From positions 1 to 64,000 of the forward strand of contig JAHLWP010000006.1 in the NCBI GenBank assembly GCA_019057865.1: 64,000 nucleotides of DNA. The letters are read 5' to 3'. A program made the translations under genes and the position numbers. The notes below the pieces were generated by a model. It saw only the letters and a program-made list of their open reading frames with translations. It searched no databases and was not told the origin of the DNA. Each line of letters opens with the position of its first letter. The stretch's first letter is position 1. Source of the DNA: Promethearchaeota archaeon (GTDB taxonomy: Archaea > Asgardarchaeota > Lokiarchaeia > Sigyniarchaeales > SOKP01). Below are positions 1-8,214 of this stretch, one piece after another.

Positions 1-50
1 GGTTAATAAATTATAAGAAGAAATTAAATCAAAGAGAAAATGCATTATAC

Positions 51-1928
51 ATGAGCCATAAAAAGAAAAATAAAGAAAGGGCTCTGCCTTTATGTAGTTC
101 AGACATGGATAAAATAGTTGCCCATGGAGCTGTTAATAATCAAAATAATTATTCGGAGGATAAAATCCAAGAATTAAAACAAAGTAAAAATCTTATGAAA
201 AATTACACGGGTAGAAAGATTATATTTGATAATGAATATTTTGGAAAATTTAAAAAAAATGTAGCTATCATTACTGACCATCTATTTGTTGAAGATAAGA
301 ATAAGAAAAAAATATATAGAAAATCTTTAGAATTATTTAATTTTGTAGTAAAAAATGGGTTGGATCCTTCAGATTTAGAAGTTAAAAGTGCTGGAGTCTT
401 ATCAATTGGCTTTTTTTATTTTTCTTTGCTTTTTTATGATTATAAAAAGATAAAAAATGATGTTCTTACATATAGTACAATATGTCGTTCTTTAGGTAAG
501 GATTTACAAAAAATTGGTATTTCAAACTGCAAATCCAGAAATTTAGGAATAGTCTCAAAATTTTTACCAGAAAATTTAAGAAAGAAATATAAAGAATTTT
601 ATTCTAAAAGACTTTATACTGGAAGATTATCCTTTGAAGAATTTATTAATTTTATCAAAGATTTAGGATTAAAAAAGACAGGAATCGAAGGAAAAGTACT
701 GAACCCAGACTTTAATTACAATCAACTAACCATAAATGGTTACCAAGGATTAACATCGGAAGAATATTATAATTTAATCGAAAATAAAAAAGGGACGGAA
801 GTTCGATTTCCGGTATGGTGTGGTAAACATGATCATGCCCCATGGAAAGGCATCCTTTCCAACTTATTACAAGAAAAATGGTGTCGTAAATGTGCGGACG
901 AAAAAAAGATTACTTTCTCACTTGAGAGACTAAAAAAAATTGCACTGAAACGCGGACGTGAAGATACTGGTGTAGAAGGTAAAATATTAAATTTTCAAAA
1001 TAGTGATATAGAACTCACTCAAAAGACATATGATAGATTGACTGCAGAAAGAACGCCAAGCAAAACCCACTTCTGGTGGAGTTGTTGTATTAAAGGACAT
1101 TCCTCATGGAGAACTACACCAGGTCATATATTTTTTGACAAAACATGGTGTCCTATTTGTAAAAAAGGTCTATATACACATACAGAATTAATTAAATTGG
1201 CGAAAATACGAGGTCATGAAGAAACTGGAGTAGAAGGCAAAATATTAGACTTGAAAAATTGTGATAAAGAACTCACTTTAGAGACATATAATAGATTAAC
1301 AGTAAATAAAAAGGCAAGTGAAGTCTCATTTTGGTGGAGCTGTGAAAGAAATCACTCTCATTTCAGGAATAATCCTGCAAATATTAGAAGAGGTCAATGG
1401 TGTCCAATCTGTTCAAGTGCTGAAGGAAAATTTGAAAAAATAATTAGAGCTCAATTTGAAAAAGTCTTTAAAGTATTATTTCCAGAAAGATATCTACGAA
1501 ATTTAAAACTTAAATATACGAAAATGGACATTGGCTTGGATTTAACTAAAGAAAAAGATAAGATTATGTTTATGGGATATAAAGTTAATTTTAGCAATCT
1601 TCCTCAGTTTAAAATCTATAGTGGAAAAATGAGATTTGATGGGTATGCGGAAATTGTGATCAGTGGGAAATTAATTAAAATTGCCTTTGAATATAACGGT
1701 ATTCAACACTATGAATTTCCAAATTATTGGTTTGGAAACTCTATTAGGGGTTATAGATCGTGGTTAAAATATATTGAAAGAGATCAGGTTAAGAAAGAAA
1801 TTTGTAAATTGAATGATATATATCTTATAGAAATTCCGTATTATATCGATTTTACATTAGAGCACCCAGAAAAAATTCAATCTTATATCATAAATCAATT
1901 TGAATTAATTACTGGGTTAAAGTTATAA
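51..1928 (+). CDS. Zinc-ribbon repeat protein with Vsr/homing-type nuclease domain
   Basis: A 625-residue protein with three tandem repeats of about 85 residues (roughly residues 200-460). Each repeat has a helix-rich lead with the phrase TGVEGKIL or a close variant, then a WxC...H...WCxxC zinc ribbon: WCGKH/WCRKC near 256-280, WWSCC/WCPIC near 340-370, WWSCERNH/WCPIC near 427-452. The C-terminal part (about 500-610) has RFDGY, FEYNGIQHY and a closing LIEIPYY. This is the acidic-residue, E-x-Q-H pattern of Vsr-like and homing-type nucleases fused to treble-clef ribbons. By family it should bind and cut DNA and behave as a selfish or homing gene. It lies 226 nt upstream of the intron-split epimerase on the same strand. 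A truncated relative of its nuclease domain lies at 40487-40918. The N-terminal 200 residues are unassigned. Confidence 0.7.
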   Translation: MSHKKKNKERALPLCSSDMDKIVAHGAVNNQNNYSEDKIQELKQSKNLMKNYTGRKIIFDNEYFGKFKKNVAIITDHLFVEDKNKKKIYRKSLELFNFVVKNGLDPSDLEVKSAGVLSIGFFYFSLLFYDYKKIKNDVLTYSTICRSLGKDLQKIGISNCKSRNLGIVSKFLPENLRKKYKEFYSKRLYTGRLSFEEFINFIKDLGLKKTGIEGKVLNPDFNYNQLTINGYQGLTSEEYYNLIENKKGTEVRFPVWCGKHDHAPWKGILSNLLQEKWCRKCADEKKITFSLERLKKIALKRGREDTGVEGKILNFQNSDIELTQKTYDRLTAERTPSKTHFWWSCCIKGHSSWRTTPGHIFFDKTWCPICKKGLYTHTELIKLAKIRGHEETGVEGKILDLKNCDKELTLETYNRLTVNKKASEVSFWWSCERNHSHFRNNPANIRRGQWCPICSSAEGKFEKIIRAQFEKVFKVLFPERYLRNLKLKYTKMDIGLDLTKEKDKIMFMGYKVNFSNLPQFKIYSGKMRFDGYAEIVISGKLIKIAFEYNGIQHYEFPNYWFGNSIRGYRSWLKYIERDQVKKEICKLNDIYLIEIPYYIDFTLEHPEKIQSYIINQFELITGLKL

Positions 1929-2154
1929 ATTAATTAACCACTCGATCACAGAGATGTGAAGATATCTTCAATCCAATACGAATAAAATTCCATATTAATT
2001 AGGTATCTTATAGATTAAACGTAGCATCCTGAATTTGCATTGTTGTATAATAAAAATATAGCCCAAAAGCTTTCTTTTTTTTATTTAATAAATTAAATTC
2101 ATAAATTTAATAAAATCATGAAAATTTTATAATGTAAAAAAAAAGGTATATCTT

Positions 2155-3256
2155 ATGGCTTATAGCATTAAAGATGATGTTAATGAAATAATCAATCGTC
2201 TCGAAAAAGGAGATATCTCATTTAAAGAAAAAACAATCTTAGTTACTGGAGGGGCGGGATTTTTGGGCTCATGGGTGTGTGATGTTCTTGTTAAACAGGA
2301 TGCATATTGCATCTGTTTAGACAATTTATCATCAGGACAACCTGAAAACATATTGCACCTTATGGAAAAAGACAAATTTCGTTTTATTAACCACGATATT
2401 TCTTATCCAATATATTTTGGAATGAGTTATCATCCATTGGGCATTTGCATAGGGGATATTAAAAAAATAGATATCGTTATGCATATGGCAAGTCGAGCAT
2501 CTCCATTTGAATTTACAAAAGAACCAATATCAATATTAAGAAGCAATACTCTGGGAACTTTGAATACTTTAGGAATTGCGAAATTCCATAATGCCATGTT
2601 TTTTTATACAAGTACCTCTGAAGTCTATGGAAATCCACCAAAAGAAGCTGTTCCTACACCAGAAAGTTACTTTGGGCACGTAAATCTTGCTTAAGGTTTC
2701 CTACAAGAACGTATACCCAGTAGGTCCCAGAAGTTGCTATGATGAGTCTAAAAGAGCTGGAGAAGCATTTATTAAAGCTTATGAACTTCAACATCAAATG
2801 AGAACAAAAATCGTGAGAATTTTTAATACAGCAGGACCTAGAATACGATATGGACCTGAATTTGGAAGAGTTGTTCCCAACTTCATACACCAAGCCATAC
2901 ATGATGAAGATATTATTGTTTTTGGAGATGGGTCACAAACTAGATCTTTTATCTATGTAGTCGATGAGATTGAAGGGATACTTAAAATGGTACATAAAGA
3001 TGAAGCCATTGGAAATGTTATAAATTTAGGTAATAATAAGGAATATACAATTCTAGAATTAGCTAATATCATAAAAGATTTAACGAATTCTAACTCAAAA
3101 ATTATATTTAATCCATTACCTATTGATGATCCAGTCCGAAGGTGTCCTGATATACAAAAAGCAAAGGAAATTCTCAATTGGGAACCAACAACATCTTTAA
3201 GGGACGGTTTGAAAAAAACTATTGCTTGGTTTAAAGATAATGAGCGTAAAAGTTAA
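2155..3256 (+). CDS. UDP-glucuronate decarboxylase-like SDR epimerase, split by a BHB intron (exons 2155-2683 and 2715-3256)
   Basis: Extended short-chain dehydrogenase. Exon 1 carries the NAD-binding TGGAGFLGS (about residues 31-39) and the catalytic TSTSEVYG. Exon 2 carries the YDESK (Y-x-x-x-K) dyad, the RIFNTAGPR motif and the usual C-terminal substrate domain. The best family match is UDP-glucuronate decarboxylase/UDP-xylose synthase (MASRASP..., TSTSEVYG), so it probably makes a nucleotide sugar for glycans. Read straight through, the frame stops at 2692-2694 just after GHVN, and the family sequence resumes in another frame. Removing 31 nt (2684-2714) joins the exons as GHVNPVGPRSCYDESKR and gives 356 residues, a normal family length. 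Start ATG at 2155 follows AAAGGT at a good distance. A true frameshift is the alternative, but the exact motif repair and the BHB fold argue for an intron. The sugar specificity is inferred. Confidence 0.85.
2684..2714 (+). other. 31-nt bulge-helix-bulge (BHB) intron in a protein-coding gene
   Basis: The RNA folds as an archaeal splicing substrate. The central 4-bp helix is ACGU (2678-2681) with ACGU (2709-2712). The 5' bulge is AAA (2682-2684) and the 3' bulge AUA (2713-2715). The intron helix UCUUG (2685-2689) pairs with CAAGA (2704-2708). The exon helix UUGGG (2672-2676) pairs with CCCAG (2716-2720), leaving C2677 unpaired. Cutting after the second base of each bulge (2683/2684 and 2714/2715) removes 31 nt and joins AAC (Asn) across the junction. 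Seen: fold and reading-frame repair. Known: the archaeal tRNA endonuclease cuts such bulges, and a few archaeal mRNAs such as crenarchaeal cbf5 carry BHB introns. Inferred: splicing in vivo. Confidence 0.85.
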
Positions 3257-3764
3257 GAGTAATGAAAAAACAAATCTAAAGAACAGTAATAAACAGTTTG
3301 AGATTATCTTAAAAATCTGTTTAATTATCGGTATTATTATAATTTCAGGTTTTATATTCTATTACATTTCTACTCCTGAGCCCGGATATGTTACTTTTGG
3401 AATTTTAAATGAGAATCAAAAGGCTGAAGATTATCCTACCGAAGCGGCTGTTAATGAGAGTGTTTTTTTTTATGTCACTGTTGAAAATCATATGAAACGA
3501 GATTTTTCATTTCACTTAGAGATTTTTAAAGGTGATAATGAAACGATTTTAAATTCAACAGGATTATTTGGCGCTAAATCATATTTCAATACAACTACAG
3601 TACATTTAAACCATAAGGATTTTTGGATGTCTAATATTTTAAATGTTTCATTTTTACAACCTGGTGCAAATCAAAGAATTATAGTAATATTATGGGAAAT
3701 TCCTTATAGTGGAATAAGAAGATACGTTTCTTCGCTATACTTATGGTTAGAAATTTTGCCATGA
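3240..3764 (+). CDS. Membrane-anchored DUF1616-like domain protein
   Basis: About 174 residues. A basic N-terminus is followed by one hydrophobic segment (about residues 22-42) and then an outward beta-sandwich-like domain with YVTFGILNENQKAEDYPT, VNESVFFYVTVEN and LNVSFLQPGANQ. This resembles the extracellular C-terminal region of archaeal DUF1616 proteins, which are otherwise uncharacterised. The ATG at 3240 overlaps the end of the epimerase gene (stop at 3254-3256), which suggests co-transcription; a TTG at 3222 is possible but less likely. A truncated paralogue lies 770 nt downstream at 4530-4871. The link to the sugar epimerase hints at a cell-surface role, but this is only inference from context. 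Confidence 0.5.
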   Translation: MSVKVKSNEKTNLKNSNKQFEIILKICLIIGIIIISGFIFYYISTPEPGYVTFGILNENQKAEDYPTEAAVNESVFFYVTVENHMKRDFSFHLEIFKGDNETILNSTGLFGAKSYFNTTTVHLNHKDFWMSNILNVSFLQPGANQRIIVILWEIPYSGIRRYVSSLYLWLEILP

Positions 3765-3804
3765 AAAATTAAAATTTATAAAAAAAAGAAAGGGTTAATT
3801 AATT

Positions 3805-4305
3805 TTATTCATAAGAGAGAATACCCATGTTAACATATACTTGTCCATCATTCCACCATTCTTGATTAAAAAATGTTACTTTTTCAACAGTTTTGCCATC
3901 AGTTAAATCATATATCTTTAATACATATACTGGTCCAGTATCATATAATTTAAAAGTACTAGATCCACCTTCATAATATGATACCGTGATTTTCGTATAA
4001 CCTCCGCCATTAAAATAAATTTGTAATAAAAGCCAAGGATCAAGGTCATCTGGATTATTATCCGCAAAAGTAATATAAAAATTAAGCACATAAATAAATA
4101 AAAATAATTCAGTTCCCTTGATTTTATATGCATCATATTGTACATCGGGATAGTAGAAACTCTCAAGGTCTCCAGCTAAATGTATTCCTTTTACTTTCAC
4201 AACTGAAGTCGGGTAAAGATTAAATACACCAAGAGCATTAACAGTAGATAAAAGGAGCATTCCACTCAAAAATGTAACAATACCTAAAAAATATTTTTTC
4301 TTAAT
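3805..4305 (-). CDS. Small secreted protein of unknown function, probable AUU start
   Basis: The frame starting at TTG 4269 (154 residues) begins in the middle of a signal peptide. Extending in frame to ATT at 4303-4305 gives a textbook signal sequence: KKKYFLG, a hydrophobic core through MLLLSTV, then NA as a likely cleavage site. There is no ATG, GTG or TTG further upstream before a stop at 4312-4314. An AGGTAG Shine-Dalgarno-like sequence lies 6 nt before the ATT. The mature part is about 140 residues, beta-rich and aromatic-rich with no cysteines, and I recognise no family. It is predicted to be exported. It faces the DUF1616-like gene convergently. Confidence 0.5.
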   Translation of the reverse strand: MKKKYFLGIVTFLSGMLLLSTVNALGVFNLYPTSVVKVKGIHLAGDLESFYYPDVQYDAYKIKGTELFLFIYVLNFYITFADNNPDDLDPWLLLQIYFNGGGYTKITVSYYEGGSSTFKLYDTGPVYVLKIYDLTDGKTVEKVTFFNQEWWNDGQVYVNMGILSYE

Positions 4306-4311
4306 ATTAAA

Positions 4312-4317
4312 CTACCT
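4312..4317 (-). promoter_or_regulatory. Shine-Dalgarno-like AGGTAG before an AUU start
   Basis: AGGTAG on the minus strand, six bases before ATT at 4305-4303. Its TAG also closes the upstream frame. It supports the extended, signal-peptide-containing start of the secreted protein over TTG at 4269, which would delete the basic n-region of the signal. Confidence 0.4.
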
Positions 4318-4529
4318 TTTTTTATTAACTCTTTTTCTTAAAAAATGAATTACTATTGAACTTTTATAAAGATTTTTTTTTGTAAGATTTTTGAAAAAAA
4401 AAAAGAAGTCAACTTCATATTTAAACTTTTTTGTCCAAAAGTAACATTAAAATCTAATCAAAAAAGATGATATTTTGAAAGGTTTTTTGATCAATTATTT
4501 ATTAATCCCTCATTATTCCAAAATGTTAA

Positions 4530-4871
4530 ATTTTAGCCATTCTGAAGTTTTTTTCTGTTAATGAAACTATTACATTTTATTTAACTGTCGATAATTATTT
4601 AAATAAAGAATTTACATTTCGGATTAAAATAAAGAAAGGAGATTATAATACTGTACTCAGTTCAATTGGCTCAAATGGTACTCTTGACTCTATAATTGGC
4701 AATTTTACTTTAAAAAATAACGAGAATTGGATTTCTGAAAAATTAAATGTTTCTTTCTCAGAAGTAGGGGCAAATCAAATAATTATTACTGAATTATGGC
4801 AGATCACTAACGATGATGAAGAAAAATTTTATAATATCTTGTGGCTCAGATTGAATATTACACTAATTTAA
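4530..4871 (+). pseudogene. N-terminally truncated paralogue of the DUF1616-like protein
   Basis: An open frame of 113 codons with no ATG, GTG or TTG near its beginning. Its translation aligns throughout with the gene at 3240-3764: SVNETITFYLTVDN against AVNESVFFYVTVEN, KKGDYNTVL against FKGDNETIL, and LNVSFSEVGANQIII against LNVSFLQPGANQRII. The membrane anchor and first third of the domain are missing. The frame opens only after a TAA at 4527-4529. The stop TAA (4869-4871) overlaps the end of the convergent pmbA gene. It is most simply a decayed tandem duplicate. A missing one-base shift in the T-run near 4548-4554 does not recover the N-terminus. Confidence 0.7.
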
Positions 4872-6238
4872 CCACCTATTATTTGAACATCCTTTATTCT
4901 AACAAAGGGTGCTTGGAAAGATCCATAGATTTTAAATTCTTTAGATACAGCATTTATATTTTTGAAGAGATCTAAAAGATTAATACCAAACATAGTTTTA
5001 TTTAATGGTTCCTTAATTTCTCCATTTTTAATTAAATTTCCATGCAAAATAAGCCCTGAAAAGTCTCCGGTTGAAATATTAGGAGAATCTCCAGTATAAT
5101 CTAAAAGAATTCCCTCTTTAATATCATTTATTATTTCATCTTTAGAGAGATTTCCTGGTTTTAAAATGAAATTAGAAATGCCAATAGAAGGTATAGAACT
5201 ATAAGAATTTCGAGATGCGTTGCCGGTACTTTCAATATTATCTTTTCCAGCAGTATAACTGTTATGTAATAATCCTGTTTTAAGAAATTTACCTCTTTCA
5301 AATATCTTTTTATTTTTGCAAGGAACTCCTTCACCATCAAATGATGAAGAACCAGGAGCACCATCAATTAAGGCATTATCTTCAATATCTAAATAGTTTG
5401 ACCCTATTATTTCTTCTCTCTTCCCGATCAAAAAGCTTCTTTTATACTGGAAAGTTTCTGCATTAATAGCAGATGCTATTGGATTTAAAATTAAATTAAT
5501 TGTACCAAAAGGTGTTAAAAGCAAAGTTATTTTCATACTTTTTATTCTTATCCTATTTAAATTTCTTTTAGCTTTTTCTAAAGCATTTGATGCAATTTCT
5601 TTTGCATTAATCTCGCTTAAAGTTCTCATAGATTGCCAATCATAGCCAAAAGAAGTTTCATTACTAACTTTATCTTTAACAATTATATTTGAAGATATTG
5701 AGCAACTGGTCTCTTTTCCAGTTATAAATAAACCATTTGAGTTAAAAATATTGGTTTTAGTATAATTGGATAGAAAATTACCAGATTGAGAAATCGCTAA
5801 TTCATCTTTACTGCATACTTGAATTAAATCTTCAACATATTTTAGAGATTCGTCAATTTCTAAATTTTTTAAATTATTATCGTATAAATTCTTCACATCT
5901 GGGTATTTATTATATTGATTAGGTAAGTTCTTAAAATCAAGGTCTATAGTGCCAGCATTCATCATCTTAAGAGCAATACTTATCATCTTTTCAATTGATT
6001 TTTTTTTTACTCTATTAGTAAAAGCAAACCCTAGGGAACCTTTTTTATTAATTACTCTAATAGCAGTCCCATAATCATCTCCTACCTCACTATTTTTAAC
6101 AGAATTTTCTTCAATTTCAATATTAATATAATTATTTTTCCCAAAGAATATTTCAGCACATTTCAGATCAGAGTTACTTCGCTCGGCTAATTTTAATCCA
6201 TAATTTGCCAAGCTATAAACATCAGAATTATGGTCCAT
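4868..6238 (-). CDS. pmbA: PmbA/TldE-family protein
   Basis: A 456-residue member of the TldD/PmbA (U62) family, the non-catalytic partner that pairs with TldD in a heterodimeric zinc protease that processes unfolded peptides or modified peptides. Recognisable blocks include the N-terminal SLANYGLKLAERS helix, FAFTNR, the glycine-rich DGEGVPC region, NASRNSYSS and the C-terminal QAPFVRIKDVQIIGG. It lacks the HExxxH motif, as expected for TldE/PmbA. Its start (6238) directly abuts the tldD stop (6239), so the two are one operon with tldD first. Family function is known; the natural substrate in archaea is not. Confidence 0.88.
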   Translation of the reverse strand: MDHNSDVYSLANYGLKLAERSNSDLKCAEIFFGKNNYINIEIEENSVKNSEVGDDYGTAIRVINKKGSLGFAFTNRVKKKSIEKMISIALKMMNAGTIDLDFKNLPNQYNKYPDVKNLYDNNLKNLEIDESLKYVEDLIQVCSKDELAISQSGNFLSNYTKTNIFNSNGLFITGKETSCSISSNIIVKDKVSNETSFGYDWQSMRTLSEINAKEIASNALEKAKRNLNRIRIKSMKITLLLTPFGTINLILNPIASAINAETFQYKRSFLIGKREEIIGSNYLDIEDNALIDGAPGSSSFDGEGVPCKNKKIFERGKFLKTGLLHNSYTAGKDNIESTGNASRNSYSSIPSIGISNFILKPGNLSKDEIINDIKEGILLDYTGDSPNISTGDFSGLILHGNLIKNGEIKEPLNKTMFGINLLDLFKNINAVSKEFKIYGSFQAPFVRIKDVQIIGG

Positions 6239-7684
6239 TTAATTTAAACCCCCAACTGTTATATCCTCAGTTCTTATATATGGTCCACCATCACATACTC
6301 TAATACTTTGACCACCTTTTCCACAGATTCCATCTGAATAATTCATAGTTTTTCCGATAGCAGAAATTTTATTAAGTACTTCAAGAGTCAAGCCAGAGAG
6401 GGATACGTCTCGCATTAATTCTCTTTTTTCTCCATGCTCAATTTTATATGAGAGTTTACATTTAAATTGAAAATTTCCAGTAGTAGGATCTGTGTAACCA
6501 TATTGAAAATCTTCACATAATACCCCGTTTTTTGTATCCTCAATTATTTCTTCATATTCCCAATCTTTTGGTACTAAATAAGTAAAACCCATCCTAACTT
6601 GGGGTCTTGAACTACATGAATTTGCCCTACCATGCCCATTAGATGGAACTGCCATTCTTGAAGATGTTTCTAAACTGTGTAAATAGTTTCTTAATATACC
6701 ATCTTCAATTATTATTGTTTTTTGCGAAGGAGTTCCCTCATCATCAGTAAAATAACTGCCAAATAATTCATAGGGCAAATTAAATTTTTTGCCTTGATTC
6801 ATAGTCGGACCATCGATAATTTTTATATCATCCATAGCAACTTTTTTTCCAATTTTTCCTTCTAATATGCTTTCTTTATTTAAAACTAAATCTGCTTCAC
6901 AAGCATGCCCAAAAGCTTCATGTATAAAAGTTCCTGTTAATTTTGGATCCATTATAACGGTAAATTTACCTCCAACTGGAGAATTTGCATTTAGTAAGTC
7001 TACTGCTTCCTTAGCTGTTTTTTCAGTCAAATTATTTGCTCCTTCGGTTTCACTTATTTCAAAACCTCCAATTCCTCCTATAGAATTTATGGATCTTTGA
7101 AGGATACCTTTCTCTTTGGCATAAATTAAACTAAATAACCTTAAAAATGATAAATCTTGAACAATATGGTGCCCAAATGAACTAAAAATCAAATCTTGGG
7201 AGTGCCCATCCAAATATAAAGTATGAGTATTTTTTATTTTCGGTGAATATTCTGAGGCGATTTTCTCATGACGCTTTACTATTTGTATTTTTTCATCAAT
7301 GCCAATATCCTCTAATCTTTTTTTACAAGTAATTTTAAAATTTTTAATTAAGGGGTCTCTATTTCTAATTTTAAATTTATTTTTACATAAAGATTCTGAT
7401 AATTTAGCTAATTTTACTGCTTTTAAAAATCCATTAATTATAGTGTTCCTATTTGGATTTTTTAGAGCATTAAAACCCCAACCTCCATTGACAAAAGTCC
7501 TAATTCCGCACTCGATAATTTCATATGACGATATTTCCTTGCTTTTTTGGTCAGTAAAGTCTAGATTAGTCCCAGTTTTCACTCCAATTCGAATATCCCA
7601 GTAATCAATTTTATCTTTAGCTATTTTTTGTAATTCGTAAGTTAATTTTTCATCAGCAATTTTTAAATCTTCTGCGATATCCAA
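6239..7684 (-). CDS. tldD: TldD-family zinc metalloprotease
   Basis: A 481-residue TldD with the zinc motif HEAFGHACEAD (about residues 254-264), which supplies the two His ligands and the catalytic Glu. Downstream are the typical DDEGTPSQKT and CGKGGQ blocks. With the adjacent PmbA it would form the TldD/E heterodimer that degrades peptides in the cytoplasm. The ATG at 7684 is followed by a normal family N-terminus. The promoter probably lies in the AT-rich gap 7685-7792. Length and motifs are complete. Confidence 0.92.
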   Translation of the reverse strand: MDIAEDLKIADEKLTYELQKIAKDKIDYWDIRIGVKTGTNLDFTDQKSKEISSYEIIECGIRTFVNGGWGFNALKNPNRNTIINGFLKAVKLAKLSESLCKNKFKIRNRDPLIKNFKITCKKRLEDIGIDEKIQIVKRHEKIASEYSPKIKNTHTLYLDGHSQDLIFSSFGHHIVQDLSFLRLFSLIYAKEKGILQRSINSIGGIGGFEISETEGANNLTEKTAKEAVDLLNANSPVGGKFTVIMDPKLTGTFIHEAFGHACEADLVLNKESILEGKIGKKVAMDDIKIIDGPTMNQGKKFNLPYELFGSYFTDDEGTPSQKTIIIEDGILRNYLHSLETSSRMAVPSNGHGRANSCSSRPQVRMGFTYLVPKDWEYEEIIEDTKNGVLCEDFQYGYTDPTTGNFQFKCKLSYKIEHGEKRELMRDVSLSGLTLEVLNKISAIGKTMNYSDGICGKGGQSIRVCDGGPYIRTEDITVGGLN

Positions 7685-7792
7685 GATAATCTAATTGATT
7701 GTTTTAATTTAAATAAGAATAATTAACCAAGGTGTTTAAAAAAGATTGTTTAAATATCCATGGTTTTTAAAAAGGATTATTAATAATAACTT

Positions 7793-8023
7793 TTAAATTT
7801 GAGTGTAAAAATTAGAAAACCCCTTATCTTCCATTTTATTCTTCAATTCTTTAATAATTGTAATTGCTATTTTAGTAGAACAGTTTTTAGTAAATTTTAG
7901 AGATTTTTTAATAAGAAATGATCGATTACATTTCCAACATTTTTTAGTTTTAATTATTCTTGTTGAATAGAACCATTCACCACAATGATAACACCGAAAA
8001 AAATAGAATTTCTGATTATACAT
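7793..8023 (-). CDS. Small zinc-ribbon protein (DUF1922-like)
   Basis: A 76-residue basic protein with two CxxC knuckles (CYHCGEWFYS and CWKCNRSF) spaced as in the archaeal DUF1922 rubredoxin-like zinc ribbon, which has the pattern RC.CG...Y....KTKKC.CG. The C-terminal half is a lysine-rich helix. The biological role is unknown; a nucleic-acid or protein-binding ribbon is likely by fold. The ATG is clear and the gene stands alone between tldD and the divergent purB. Confidence 0.6.
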   Translation of the reverse strand: MYNQKFYFFRCYHCGEWFYSTRIIKTKKCWKCNRSFLIKKSLKFTKNCSTKIAITIIKELKNKMEDKGFSNFYTQI

Positions 8024-8214
8024 TCCATAATATAATTTAAAGTATAATTTATAATGGTTTAAAGATTAGTAGTTTTCTAATTTTTTTTATCAATTAATAA
8101 GAATGATTTTTTATTGCTTTTCATCTCAAATGAAATATTATTAGTTAATAAATATCTAATAAAAAAGATAATATTACTATCTTTCATTTTTTCAATTAGG
8201 GAAAGTAATATTAG

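Noticed and set aside
2155..3256. Epimerase as a frameshifted pseudogene or sequencing error
   Set aside because: The extra sequence is 31 nt, not a one-base slip, both exons are intact, and the BHB cut rebuilds the family motif exactly. A second gene shows the same pattern.
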